Notes: generated from the letters alone by a model not told the origin. A stretch of DNA of 64,000 nt from Prevotella sp. (GCA_023666665.1 JAMPBN010000001.1:82946-146945); one strand, 5' to 3'; counted from the stretch's first letter, positions 1 through 8,083 are shown. Numbers and translations: made by a program.

Positions 1-52
1 ACCCTCACAGGCGGAACCAGAATCCGACGTGCTACCATTACACCACAAGGCA
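1..52 (-). tRNA. tRNA-Gln (anticodon CTG), 3' part outside the window
   Basis: Read on the minus strand, the segment starts with acceptor strand TGCCTTG at 52-46. A D-arm with the usual TGGTAGCAC-type loop and a seven-base anticodon loop TTCTGGT (anticodon CTG, glutamine) follow, and the window edge cuts the T-stem after AGGGT. The 3' half of the T-arm, the acceptor and any CCA lie before base 1. The outermost anticodon-stem pair looks mismatched. A good promoter sits just upstream at 76-107. Confidence 0.85.
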
Positions 53-75
53 GTGGCTTGTTCGTTTGAACGGTG

Positions 76-107
76 CAAAGGTAGGGAGTTTTTTTGAGTC
101 TGACAAA
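76..107 (-). promoter_or_regulatory. Promoter for tRNA-Gln
   Basis: On the minus strand a -33 TTTG (107-104) is followed after 20 bases by the -7 element TACCTTTG (83-76). This is the Bacteroidota housekeeping-sigma pattern. The tRNA starts about 23 bases downstream. Confidence 0.75.
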
Positions 108-124
108 TTTTTTGGCAAGTTTTT

Positions 125-343
125 TTAGGATTCTGCGTCGTAGTGGAGTATTGTGGGGCTTTGAATGTGGACTCCAAAACGCCGGGCTGCGGCGAGGATT
201 GCTTTGGCGAGGCGCGGTTTGAGGTCTTCGGGGCAGTAGCGGAAGTATGCTTCGGCGGCGCGTACGTGGGCGGCATCGATGAGGGGATATTCGCGGCGTT
301 CTGGGAGTCCGAAAGCGGAGTCAGGGAGAAGGGAGCGGGTCAT
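125..343 (-). CDS. Small conserved-looking protein, 72 aa
   Basis: This is the last gene of the leftward operon. It starts directly after a heptad repeat that begins at the stop of the thioredoxin-like gene. The protein is soluble, with no signal peptide or membrane segment. It has an N-terminal block with LPDSAFGLPERREYPLID, then AHVRAAEAYFRYC and a helical basic stretch ending FGVHI. The pattern (short Pro-rich block, then His-x-x-x-Ala) reminds me of DUF6582-type small proteins, but that is from memory only. No function can be given. Reality is supported by its operon position and protein-like composition. The plus-strand ORF over the same bases looks like a shadow. Confidence 0.6.
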   Translation of the reverse strand: MTRSLLPDSAFGLPERREYPLIDAAHVRAAEAYFRYCPEDLKPRLAKAILAAARRFGVHIQSPTILHYDAES

Positions 344-378
344 AGTTAGGAGTTAGGAGTTAGGAGTTAGGAGTTGAG
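344..378 (-). repeat. Heptad tandem array, unit CCTAACT (coding strand)
   Basis: On the plus strand AGTTAGG is repeated four times exactly (344-371), followed by the variant AGTTGAG. On the coding (minus) strand the unit is CCTAACT. The stop codon TAA of the thioredoxin-like gene (369-367) lies inside the first unit, and the ATG of the next gene follows the last unit directly. The same unit occurs at 34789-34809. Confidence 0.9.
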
Positions 379-1329
379 GTGGGTGGCGACGAAGTCGGCG
401 AGTTCGGTGCCGCGGATGTCACGGGCTATGATGGTGCCTTCGGAGTCAATTACGAGGATAGTGGGGATGCCGGCGATGCCGTAGATGTCGGTGGTGGCTT
501 GTGTGCCGCCATACATTATGGGGTATGGGATTCCCATTTCTTTTACGGCATTGGGGCCGTCTTCTTCGCCGCGTTCCCAAACGTCAACGCCAACTACCTG
601 AAGGCCTTTGTCTTTGTATTGGTTGTAGAGGCTGATGAGGTTGGGGATTTCGGCGCGACATGGTCCGCACCAGCTTGCCCAGAAATCTACGATGGTGAGC
701 TTTGAGCCGGCAACGTATTCGGCGAGGCTGACTTCCTTGCCGTCGGCATCGGTGAGTTCAAAGTCTATGTAGTTGCCGCCGGTTGAGGTTTTTTCACGTG
801 CTTCGGCGGTGGTGCGCATAGCGGCGACGTATTGGTTGTCTTTCAACTCAGGGTTGGCATCTACGATTTTGTCAATGATGCCGATGTTGGTCAGATATGG
901 GAACTGCGCCATAAGCATAAATGACTGGGGATTGGTGGGATATTTGGTCATAAAGCTGACAATGAGGGAGTCCATCTGTTCGGGGTTTGCCTCGATGCTA
1001 TCAGAGAGTGCGGCGTAGTTATTGTTTGATTCAGTGCCTTTTGCGAGGCCGTCGGTCAGGGTTATGTTGCCGGGTTCAACAACGAATTGAGCCAGGGGAA
1101 TGGAGTTGCAGACCACTGTGGCGAGCGTTGGTTTTTCAATTTCGCCCTTTATGCTTACAATGGTGTCGGTTGCGGTAGAGAGTCCGAGAGTATCGGCATT
1201 GATGGTATTCAGCAGAACAACGGTCTGACCTTTAAAGTCTTCGGGGACATTGAGTGTGACATCGAATTTTTTGTTTGAGCATCCGGTGAGGATTGCCAAA
1301 GCCATAATGGCGGGAAAGATTTTCTTCAT
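367..1329 (-). CDS. TlpA-like thioredoxin-fold lipoprotein with DUF4369-type N-terminus
   Basis: The 320-residue protein starts with a lipoprotein signal (lipobox LTGC, Cys17). An N-terminal beta-rich part typical of DUF4369 follows, and from about residue 185 a thioredoxin/AhpC-TSA domain with the redox motif WASWCGPC near residue 220 and a cis-Pro region IAGIPTILV. Such proteins are tethered in the periplasm and act as thiol-disulfide oxidoreductases, in cytochrome maturation or stress defence. The physiological partner is not visible here, although a CcsA-type cytochrome maturation gene lies at 43 kb. The gene is separated from the SPOUT methyltransferase by 27 bases, so it probably belongs to the same leftward transcript. 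Confidence 0.9.
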   Translation of the reverse strand: MKKIFPAIMALAILTGCSNKKFDVTLNVPEDFKGQTVVLLNTINADTLGLSTATDTIVSIKGEIEKPTLATVVCNSIPLAQFVVEPGNITLTDGLAKGTESNNNYAALSDSIEANPEQMDSLIVSFMTKYPTNPQSFMLMAQFPYLTNIGIIDKIVDANPELKDNQYVAAMRTTAEAREKTSTGGNYIDFELTDADGKEVSLAEYVAGSKLTIVDFWASWCGPCRAEIPNLISLYNQYKDKGLQVVGVDVWERGEEDGPNAVKEMGIPYPIMYGGTQATTDIYGIAGIPTILVIDSEGTIIARDIRGTELADFVATHLNS

Positions 1330-1356
1330 TTTGGTTATGATTAAAGTTTCAGAATA

Positions 1357-1902
1357 TTAAACGTTGCGGGTGGGTAAAAGGTTGGATGCGAGGTGCCAAA
1401 GGAGTATTCCGGCTGTAACGGCCACGTTGAGGGAGTGTTTGGTGCCGAACTGCGGGATTTCGATGGTGAGGTCGCAGGCATCGACCACGGTCTGGTCCAC
1501 GCCGTAGACTTCGTGGCCGAGTACTATGGCGTATTTTCCGCCGGGTTCGGGGCGGAATTCTTCCAGGGAGATGGAGTCTTCGGCCTGCTCTATGGCGCAG
1601 AGCGTCCAGCCGTCGGTGCGGAGTTCGGCGAGGGCATCTGCAGTATTTTCAAAATGTTTCCAGCTGACGGAGTCTTCAGCTCCGAGAGCGGTTTTGTGGA
1701 TTTCGACCGAGGGGGGTGACGCTGTAATTCCGCACAGGTAGAGCCGGTCAACGCAAAATGCATCACTCGAGCGGAAAATCGAGCCGATGTTGTTGAGCGA
1801 GCGGACGTTGTCGAGCACCACTGCAATGGGAAATTTCTCTTTTTTATGAAATTCTTCGGTACTTATGCGGCCGAGGTCGGCCATTGTTTTCTTTCGATTC
1901 AT
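1357..1902 (-). CDS. TrmH/SpoU-family RNA 2'-O-methyltransferase
   Basis: The 181-residue protein shows the SPOUT pattern in order: motif 1 VLDNVRSLNNIGSIFRSSDA, motif 2 AIVLGHEVYGV and motif 3 IEIPQFGTKHSLNVAVTAGI. The knotted C-terminal domain binds S-adenosylmethionine, and the conserved Arg and Asn of motif 1 are present. The substrate (tRNA or rRNA 2'-OH) cannot be told. The protein is short, with no extra RNA-binding domain, as in the TrmH-like class. Its ATG overlaps the TGA of the glycosyltransferase by four bases (ATGA). A second possible start, Met7, lies 18 bases downstream. Confidence 0.9.
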   Translation of the reverse strand: MNRKKTMADLGRISTEEFHKKEKFPIAVVLDNVRSLNNIGSIFRSSDAFCVDRLYLCGITASPPSVEIHKTALGAEDSVSWKHFENTADALAELRTDGWTLCAIEQAEDSISLEEFRPEPGGKYAIVLGHEVYGVDQTVVDACDLTIEIPQFGTKHSLNVAVTAGILLWHLASNLLPTRNV

Positions 1903-3020
1903 AGTAGTTCGTTGTAAACGTTAACGAGTCCCTGACCAAATTTTTCAGGGGCAAAACGCTGAATGTATTGCCGCCCGCGGGCCACCATTTCCTCGCGCAG
2001 CATATGGTTATCTATCAGCGACTTTGCAGCCTCGGCATATTCTTCTGCGCTGTTGGGGTCAACGTAGAGTGCGCCGGGTCCTCCGGCTTCTTCTAGACAG
2101 GAACCCTTGGCTGCGACCAACGGCACTCCGGCGGCAATGGCTTCAAGCATTGGAATGCCAAAGCCCTCATAAAAAGAGGGATACGAAGCACACTGCGCAG
2201 CTGCATACAGCGCCGGGATTTCTGCCATTGGCACATTTTCAAGCCAGAAGATGCGATTATTAAGCCCCAGACGTTTGGACTCCTCGAGTATCTCCTTGGC
2301 GTAGGCGGTCTTGCGCCCCACGAGCACGAGGTTAATATCCGCTGGAATCGCGGCGAGCGCCCGCACCGTAAGCAACTGATTCTTGCGCTTTTCAATGGTG
2401 CCGACCCCGATTATGTAGCGGCCGTAAAGTTGGCGAAGTTCTGCAATTTTTTCCGGGGCAATCGGCTTGCTGAACAGCGGTGAGCAGCCTTGATAGACAA
2501 TGCGGATTTTATCTTCGGGAATGTCATAGAGCTCGCGGAGGTCATCGGCGGTGCGCTGCGATATGGCAATGACGCGGTCGGCATTTTCGGCGGCATAGCG
2601 AAACTTGCGGTCGCAGATTTCAACGTCGGCGTGATGGTAGAACTCCGGGTGGCGCAAAAAAATCAGGTCGTGAATAGTGACCACAGTCGGGACTCCGGTG
2701 GCACGGATATTGAGCGGCAGTTCGTTCGACAGGCCGTGATACAGCGCCGGGCGTTCGCGCTTCAACTGGTCGGAGAGCATTCGCGAACGCCAAACGTGTG
2801 GCATCAAGCGCCCCGCGAGAGTGTCGGGCGTGCGCAGCTCAACGCGGTCAGACTTCAGCAGTTCGCTCAGGCGTGGATTTTCGCACAGCTTGGGGGTATA
2901 AAGCCGCAATATGGCATCAGGCATAAGCGGCAAAATGCTTTCGAGCGCCAGACGCGAATAGTTGCCGATGCCGGTATAATTCATTACGGCGCGTTTGCCG
3001 TCAAATCCAATCAGTTTCAT
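1899..3020 (-). CDS. Glycosyltransferase family 4 (GT-B fold)
   Basis: The 373-residue protein has no signal peptide. The C-terminal Rossmann half carries the GT4 hallmarks: VGTIEKRKNQ near residue 202, a loop with NVPMAEIPALYAAAQ, and PSFYEGFGIPMLEAIAAGVP, which holds the sugar-nucleotide-binding EGFGIPMLE motif near residue 286. The N-terminal half has the acceptor-side glycine pattern TGIGNYSRLAL. It probably adds a sugar to a surface glycan; donor and acceptor are unknown. Overlap with meaB (3017-3020) and with the SPOUT gene (1899-1902) shows tight translational coupling. Confidence 0.9.
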   Translation of the reverse strand: MKLIGFDGKRAVMNYTGIGNYSRLALESILPLMPDAILRLYTPKLCENPRLSELLKSDRVELRTPDTLAGRLMPHVWRSRMLSDQLKRERPALYHGLSNELPLNIRATGVPTVVTIHDLIFLRHPEFYHHADVEICDRKFRYAAENADRVIAISQRTADDLRELYDIPEDKIRIVYQGCSPLFSKPIAPEKIAELRQLYGRYIIGVGTIEKRKNQLLTVRALAAIPADINLVLVGRKTAYAKEILEESKRLGLNNRIFWLENVPMAEIPALYAAAQCASYPSFYEGFGIPMLEAIAAGVPLVAAKGSCLEEAGGPGALYVDPNSAEEYAEAAKSLIDNHMLREEMVARGRQYIQRFAPEKFGQGLVNVYNELL

Positions 3021-4111
3021 TGCTTGAAGCGGCTGAAGTAGTTTTGCAGAACCTCGTTGGCGGCGGTAAACGAACTCAGACGGTTGGCGAGGACCTCGGA
3101 TTGCAGCGACTGCAACAATTTTTCGATTTCGGGATTGCGATAAAAGTGGTTGCGCAGCTGCTCGTCGATGGTTTCGCGCATCCAGTATTTTGCCTGAATG
3201 CGGCGGCGTTCCTCAAAATATCCGTTGGCGCTGACATAGGCAAAATAGCGGTCAATCATATCCCAAACTTCTTCAATGCCAAGTTCATAGTAGCCGGAAT
3301 AAGTAAGAACTTCAGGCACCCAACCGCTCGCCGTGGGCGGAAAGAGATGCAGCGCCGAGCGGAACTGCGCCTGGGCAAGTTGGGCGCGGTGAATATTGTC
3401 GCCATCGGCCTTGTTGATAACTATGCCGTCGGCCATTTCCATGATGCCGCGCTTAATGCCCTGGAGCTCGTCGCCCGTACCGGCAAGCTGAATCAGCAGG
3501 AAGAAGTCGACCATGGAGTGCACGGCGGTTTCGCTCTGCCCTACCCCAACGGTTTCAATAAAAATGTTGTTATATCCGGCGGCCTCGCAGAGTACCACGG
3601 TTTCGCGCGTCTTGCGCGCAACGCCACCGAGCGACCCTGCCGAGGGGGAAGGACGAATAAAAGCTCCCGGGTGGGTTGACAGTTTCTCCATACGGGTTTT
3701 GTCGCCGAGTATGGAGCCGTTGGTTCGTTCGCTAGAGGGGTCTACAGCCAGAACGGCGAGCTTGCCTCCCGACTTCAACACGTGCAGGCCGAATGCGTCG
3801 ATGCTGGTGCTCTTTCCGGCACCTGGTACGCCGGTGATGCCGATGCGGCGCGAGTGGCCGCTGTGAGGCAGACACTTCTCGATAACCTCCTGGGCCAACG
3901 CATAATGCGCGGGGTTAACGCTTTCAACCAGAGTCACGGCTCGCGACAGCATTGTAACATCGCCCTTGAGGATACCCTCAACGAGCTCACTCGGTGATGG
4001 TAGCGGCTTGCGGCGCAGGCGCGTCAGGTAGGGATTCACTGATGGCGGCTGGGCCACCCCGGAGTTTACGGTCAGGCCCTTATAGTCTTCGGCATTTTCC
4101 GGATGGTTCAT
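3017..4111 (-). CDS. meaB: MeaB/ArgK-type G3E GTPase, methylmalonyl-CoA mutase chaperone
   Basis: The 364-residue protein has Walker A GVPGAGKST near residue 97, the conserved LAVLAVDPSS block, switch region TVGVGQSE and NKADGDN as the base-specificity motif. This is the MeaB/ArgK family, which loads and protects the B12 cofactor of methylmalonyl-CoA mutase. Propionate formation through succinate and methylmalonyl-CoA is standard in Bacteroidales. The mutase genes are not in this window, so here the chaperone is separated from its client and sits in a mixed operon. Start and stop overlap the neighbours by ATGA on both sides. Confidence 0.93.
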   Translation of the reverse strand: MNHPENAEDYKGLTVNSGVAQPPSVNPYLTRLRRKPLPSPSELVEGILKGDVTMLSRAVTLVESVNPAHYALAQEVIEKCLPHSGHSRRIGITGVPGAGKSTSIDAFGLHVLKSGGKLAVLAVDPSSERTNGSILGDKTRMEKLSTHPGAFIRPSPSAGSLGGVARKTRETVVLCEAAGYNNIFIETVGVGQSETAVHSMVDFFLLIQLAGTGDELQGIKRGIMEMADGIVINKADGDNIHRAQLAQAQFRSALHLFPPTASGWVPEVLTYSGYYELGIEEVWDMIDRYFAYVSANGYFEERRRIQAKYWMRETIDEQLRNHFYRNPEIEKLLQSLQSEVLANRLSSFTAANEVLQNYFSRFKQ

Positions 4112-5172
4112 AATTCGGCAGTTAAACGTGAGGTAAGGAGTGAATTTTCCGGGTCGTTGGTAATGACCGTGAGGCGTGTGTTGAGAAACTCCGTCGTTGC
4201 TTTTGCGGGGTCAATGGTCAGCGTAATTTTTGCGGTTTTGCCGGGTTTTACCTTATCGGCAGAGGTTTTGATGCCGACCACTGCCGGGTCTTCGGCCTGG
4301 ACGCGACGCAGCAGCAGCGGCGACTTGCCGGAGTTTGTGACTTTAAATTCTGCCGTAAACGGTTCAAGCGACTCAAGTTTATCGAACACAATGCGTTGCG
4401 GCTCGAGTTTAGCGACCGGAGCATTTAGGCGCTGGCCGGGAGTGAGACGCGAAAAGTCCTCGCTGACAATGGTGAAGAAATCCATCTCCACCGGTTCCTC
4501 GCCGGCATTTGGGGTCAACGTAAACTTTTCGGCCGAGATTCCCCATTGCGGAGAGCGGAGGGTCTGCAACGTGAACGCAAAATGTACCTGCTCGCCGGGA
4601 GCGACTTCCTCGGGCGTAATGCTCACGTCAATATAGTCGGGCAGATTGCTGATGGTGGGATAAAGCGTATCTGCGGTCTGATTATAGCCCTCGATGAAGA
4701 TAGTTTTCTGCTTGCCGCGCAACACTTCACCGAACCCCACGGTGGAGGTTTTGAGCCTAAGAGGGCCGGCAGTCACCGGGAAGCGCGATGCCAAAGTTGC
4801 CGACGCTCCGATTACAGTACCCGAAATGGTCAGCGTGGTGCGCTCGGTGCGGTTGTCGGAGGTGCGCACATATATGTTTTTGTCAAATCTGCCCGGTCGA
4901 CCGGAGGCGAGATATGTAACTTTAAGCCGCGCAGTATCGCCGGGAGCAATTTCGCCGGTGGGATAGTCGGGCTGTGTGCATCCGCAGGTTGCGCGTGCTT
5001 CAATTATGGTAATGGGTTTGGGGGTTTCGTTAACCACCTCAAACACGGCATCAACTGCTCCAAGCTCCTCCTTGAAAGCACCAAAATCGTGAGCGGTTTT
5101 GAGCCAGCGGGCCTGGGCCGAGAAGCATAACGCGATGCAGGATAATGCGATGAATGTTAGCTTTCGGTTCAT
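4108..5172 (-). CDS. Exported DUF1573 protein, long form
   Basis: The 354-residue protein has a signal peptide (MNRKLTFIALSCIALCFSAQA). The first DUF1573 unit contains HDFGAFKEE and the signature ATCGCTQPDY. Further Ig-like beta-sandwich units end with a fragment resembling ASH-type repeats (ITNDPENSLLTSRLTAEL). DUF1573 proteins are periplasmic or surface Bacteroidota proteins of unknown function. It is followed by meaB and preceded by a short DUF1573 paralogue, both with four-base overlaps. The two paralogues probably arose by duplication; the long one has extra domains. Confidence 0.85.
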   Translation of the reverse strand: MNRKLTFIALSCIALCFSAQARWLKTAHDFGAFKEELGAVDAVFEVVNETPKPITIIEARATCGCTQPDYPTGEIAPGDTARLKVTYLASGRPGRFDKNIYVRTSDNRTERTTLTISGTVIGASATLASRFPVTAGPLRLKTSTVGFGEVLRGKQKTIFIEGYNQTADTLYPTISNLPDYIDVSITPEEVAPGEQVHFAFTLQTLRSPQWGISAEKFTLTPNAGEEPVEMDFFTIVSEDFSRLTPGQRLNAPVAKLEPQRIVFDKLESLEPFTAEFKVTNSGKSPLLLRRVQAEDPAVVGIKTSADKVKPGKTAKITLTIDPAKATTEFLNTRLTVITNDPENSLLTSRLTAEL

Positions 5173-5564
5173 TTTTTCGGAATGACTACACCGGTGATTG
5201 TCAGGTTAATGATTTTCTTTTTCCCTTTTTCGTCTTTAACGTTGGTGCGAACCTTGATATTGCTCAGAAATTCGCCTTTCTTGCCGGTAGGGTCAAAGGT
5301 GATTTTAATCTTTTCAGACTTGCCGGGAGCAAGGGGTTTGGCTGAAAATTCGCGGTCGGTGCAACCACACGGTGCCGACACCGTAACCAGCGCCAGCGGT
5401 GCATCTCCGGTGTTGGTATAGTTGAAATAACAGGTTACTTCGCCGTCTTTTTCGCGAATGGTTCCGAAGTCGTGGTTAGTTTTCTCAAAGGTGATTTCGG
5501 GAGCTTTGGCCAAAGCGACAAAGCTGCATATCAAGCCGATTGTCAGCAATATAATCTTTTTCAT
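5169..5564 (-). CDS. Exported DUF1573 protein, short form
   Basis: The 131-residue protein has a signal peptide ending near ALA-KAPE and a single DUF1573 domain. The domain has HDFGTIREKDGEV and the Cys signature APCGCTDREF, closing with IINLTITGVVIPK. It is a compact version of the N-terminal domain of the next gene. Function is unknown; the family is exported and common in gut Bacteroidales. It overlaps both neighbours by four bases. Confidence 0.88.
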   Translation of the reverse strand: MKKIILLTIGLICSFVALAKAPEITFEKTNHDFGTIREKDGEVTCYFNYTNTGDAPLALVTVSAPCGCTDREFSAKPLAPGKSEKIKITFDPTGKKGEFLSNIKVRTNVKDEKGKKKIINLTITGVVIPKK

Positions 5565-7150
5565 GGGCGTAAGAGCGAGTTATATTCTTCAGGGTCGTTA
5601 ATCAGGCGCAGAGCCTCCTTGTAGAGCGCGTTCATCGGGTTCATAACGCGATAGTAGGTTGATGGCGCGAACAAATCGCGGCCTATCAGCCCCTTGATGT
5701 TGCCGACAATAAACGGCTTGCATTCCTCCAATTGTATGGTATCGGGCTCTACTCCGAGTTTTTCGCCAAGGGCAACGAAGTCATCAATCATTTGAGGTGT
5801 GACCTCAAATTTTTCAAGGAAGGCGTCTTCGTTTTTATACGTGGCGTTCAGCTGCTTGCGGTGATTTTCAACGTAGTCAACCACATATTGATTCATCACG
5901 TTCTTGGCCCGCAGCTCGCGGAAGTATTTATTGATGCCGGTGGTGTCGGCACCCACGAATTTGTCGGGCATAATGCCTCCGCCGCCATAAACCGAGCGCC
6001 CGCTGTTGGTCTTGAACTCATGACTCTTGTCGAGCTTTATGGAGTCGGCCGAGTAAAACTCGCCGTGTTCGTAGCGCTGCTTGATGTCGAGTTGATAATC
6101 GTCGCTCTTACCTTTTTCATACGGCTTCTGAATGTTGCGCCCCGAGGGAGTGTAATAATGCGCGGTGGTGAGGCGTATCATCGAGCCGTCGGGGAATGGG
6201 AACGGACGTTGCACCAGTCCCTTGCCGAACGTTCTGCGGCCAACAATGACTCCACGGTCATTGTCTTGCATCGCGCCCGAGAGGATTTCAGATGCCGAAG
6301 CGGAATATTCATTGACCATCACCACGATGCGTCCGTCGGTGTCGGGGTGGAAGTTTTCCGACTTGAAATACTGCGTAGGTTGCTTCAGACCGCCGGTGTA
6401 AACTATTGTGGCACCGTGAGGCAGGAATTTTTCGGCCACCTCGACCGATGCGTTCAAGAAGCCTCCGCCATTGTCTTGAAGGTCAATGACGAGGTTTTTC
6501 ATTCCCTTTTTGCGCAGCTCCTTGAGCGCGGAGTCAAACTCCTTGGCGGTTTCCGCGCCAAAAGAGGTTATGCGGATATAGCCGGTCTGCGGGTCGGCCA
6601 TATATGAGGCATCTACGGTGTAGAGGGGGATATCGTCGCGCTTTACTCTGAACACCAGGGTGTCAGGCTCGGATCGGCGCACCACTTTGAGGTTCACAAC
6701 CGTGCCCTTGGGGCCGCGCAGGTATTTCATCACATTGGTGTTCAGGAGTTTTTGTCCGGCAATCACGGTGTCGTTGGCGGCAACTATGCGGTCGCCGGGA
6801 ATGATGCCGACTTTTTCCGACGGTCCGCCGGCAACGGTCTGAATCACGTAGACCGTGTCCTGCACCATCTGGAACTGCACTCCGATTCCGGAAAAGTTGC
6901 CGTTAAGCGGCTCGGTCAGAGCTTTGGTTTCGGCGGCAGTGGTGTAGCTCGAATGGGGGTCGAGCTCCTTGAGCATGGCAATGATACCCTGCTCCACCAC
7001 GCGGTCAACGTTGAGCGTGTCAACATAATAGTTTTGAATAATATGCTCGGCAACCTGCAACTTCTGCGCAGGGCCGAACTGCATCTGGGCGGCTGCGCCC
7101 AGGCCGATAAAGCAGGCGGAAAATATGGCTATGAGTTTTCTATGTGACAT
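5561..7150 (-). CDS. S41-family C-terminal processing peptidase
   Basis: The 529-residue protein has a signal peptide. It has a PDZ domain around residues 85-170 (GIGVQF, GPSEKVGIIPGDRIVAAND, LRGPKGT). The S41 protease core follows, with DLQDNGGGFLNASVEVA, NEYSASASEILSGAMQDN holding the catalytic Ser, and GRRTFGKGLVQ holding the catalytic Lys. It acts in the periplasm on C-terminal tails of exported proteins; targets are unknown. The start ATG shares one base with the TGA of coaD. About 150 residues follow the core, as in the longer Bacteroidota forms. Confidence 0.92.
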   Translation of the reverse strand: MSHRKLIAIFSACFIGLGAAAQMQFGPAQKLQVAEHIIQNYYVDTLNVDRVVEQGIIAMLKELDPHSSYTTAAETKALTEPLNGNFSGIGVQFQMVQDTVYVIQTVAGGPSEKVGIIPGDRIVAANDTVIAGQKLLNTNVMKYLRGPKGTVVNLKVVRRSEPDTLVFRVKRDDIPLYTVDASYMADPQTGYIRITSFGAETAKEFDSALKELRKKGMKNLVIDLQDNGGGFLNASVEVAEKFLPHGATIVYTGGLKQPTQYFKSENFHPDTDGRIVVMVNEYSASASEILSGAMQDNDRGVIVGRRTFGKGLVQRPFPFPDGSMIRLTTAHYYTPSGRNIQKPYEKGKSDDYQLDIKQRYEHGEFYSADSIKLDKSHEFKTNSGRSVYGGGGIMPDKFVGADTTGINKYFRELRAKNVMNQYVVDYVENHRKQLNATYKNEDAFLEKFEVTPQMIDDFVALGEKLGVEPDTIQLEECKPFIVGNIKGLIGRDLFAPSTYYRVMNPMNALYKEALRLINDPEEYNSLLRP

Positions 7151-7596
7151 CAGGGCAGAAATTCTGTTATGTCCGCGCCGTGGCGCTGAAGGTCGCGCAC
7201 CAGCGAGGAGCTGATATATGAATGTTCGGGTAATGTAAACAATATAACGGTTTCGAGCCCGGAAAGGTTGCGGTTGGCATCGGCCATATTTCGCTCATAT
7301 TCAAAGTCAGCCACCGAGCGCACTCCGCGCAGCAGGTGGGTGCAACCGAGCCGGCGGGCTGCCTCCCAGGTGAGGTCGTCGTAGGGTTCCACTTCAATGC
7401 GCGGGTCATCGCCAAACACATCAAGGATGTCGGCAACCCGCGACTCCACGTCTTCGCTTGCAGTTTTTCCGGCATTCACGCCGATTCCGATTACTATGCG
7501 GTCAAAAATTTGCAAACCACGCTCAACCACTGACTGGTGGCCGATGGTAAAGGGATCGAACGACCCAGCGAAAAATGCGATTCTTTCCGGTTCCAT
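7150..7596 (-). CDS. coaD: Phosphopantetheine adenylyltransferase
   Basis: The 148-residue protein makes dephospho-CoA from 4'-phosphopantetheine and ATP. The nucleotidyltransferase motif GSFDPFTIGHQSVVERG is at the N-terminus, LLRGVRSVADFEYE in the middle, and the family's EHSYISSSLVRDL at the end. I chose the ATG at 7596. A longer TTG start at 7617 exists, but a promoter -7 element TATCTTTG lies at 7612-7605 within that extension. This is the first gene of the leftward operon. Confidence 0.95.
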   Translation of the reverse strand: MEPERIAFFAGSFDPFTIGHQSVVERGLQIFDRIVIGIGVNAGKTASEDVESRVADILDVFGDDPRIEVEPYDDLTWEAARRLGCTHLLRGVRSVADFEYERNMADANRNLSGLETVILFTLPEHSYISSSLVRDLQRHGADITEFLP

Positions 7597-7604
7597 AACA
7601 GCTG

Positions 7605-7612
7605 CAAAGATA
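7605..7612 (-). promoter_or_regulatory. -7 element for the coaD operon
   Basis: TATCTTTG on the minus strand, eight bases before the coaD ATG. No clear -33 TTTG is seen at the usual distance, so the promoter is weak or the leader is very short. Confidence 0.45.
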
Positions 7613-7653
7613 AGCAAAAATTCGCGATATAAGATGCCCAGGAGGAATTTTCT

Positions 7654-7686
7654 GTTTGCGCTGACGCGGATTTTTTCGTAACTTTG
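7654..7686 (+). promoter_or_regulatory. Rightward promoter upstream of small ORFs
   Basis: TTTG at 7654-7657 and TAACTTTG at 7679-7686, spaced 21 bases. It points away from coaD into the sparse region, so a transcript is expected there. Confidence 0.6.
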
Positions 7687-7715
7687 CAGCGCCGTTCACA
7701 AAGAGCGACACTTGA

Positions 7716-7811
7716 ATGAACGCAAAAAACACCGAATCGCGGGCGTTGGTTGCCCACGTACAGAATTTCGCCTTTAAAGAAAACCGGAAAAGTACGGCAT
7801 GCAGGTTATAA
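7716..7811 (+). CDS. Possible small ORF, 31 aa
   Basis: An ATG 30 bases past the promoter opens a 31-codon frame starting MNAKNTESRALVAHV and ending TACRL. It has no signal peptide or known motif. The stop falls inside the hairpin at 7805-7834, as it would for a leader peptide. It may equally be chance. Confidence 0.25.
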   Translation: MNAKNTESRALVAHVQNFAFKENRKSTACRL

Positions 7812-7876
7812 TCACTGTATCAGCGTGATATAACCAAATTCATTATCGTTTCATCTCCCCAAACCTTTTTATTTTT

Positions 7877-7996
7877 ATGAACAAACTGCGATTGCTCGCA
7901 GGGCTGCTTTGCATTGCGTCCCTGCCGAGCGCCGGAGTGCGTGCTTACTGTCAGAAATCCACGGCAGGCTGCTCATCGTGGCGTTGCTGTCGCTAA
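7877..7996 (+). CDS. Possible small exported Cys-containing peptide, 39 aa
   Basis: The frame begins MNKLRLLAGLLCIASLPSAG, a textbook signal peptide (basic N-region, hydrophobic core, small residues), with probable cleavage at VRA-YC. The mature part would be about 16 residues with Cys at 25, 32, 37 and 38 (the signal has Cys12) and it ends CRCCR-like as WRCCR. The leader is T-rich, like other Bacteroidota translation starts. The alternative is the surviving 5' end of a longer exported protein whose frame broke after residue 30. Confidence 0.4.
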   Translation: MNKLRLLAGLLCIASLPSAGVRAYCQKSTAGCSSWRCCR

Positions 7997-8083
7997 CGGT
8001 GATTTTAGTCAGCTACGGGCCGATTCGCCCCAGGGCAATCTTCCCCAAGTGGAAAACAATTCGCCGAGGACTCAAGCACGCGC

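Larger units (their letters stand above)
7618..8083. other. Sparse 466-bp stretch between coaD and tamL
   Basis: No long gene is present. It holds a rightward promoter (7654-7686), two small ORFs (7716-7811 and 7877-7996) and an imperfect hairpin at 7805-7834, where GTTATAATCAC pairs with GTGATATAAC around one bulged A. Past 7996 all three plus frames give unconvincing peptides. It may be a regulatory RNA with leader peptides, or the remains of a decayed exported protein. Confidence 0.5.

Noticed and set aside
5732-6607. 291-codon plus-strand frame opposite the S41 protease gene
   Set aside because: It lies over the conserved catalytic core of the leftward protease and looks like a shadow.
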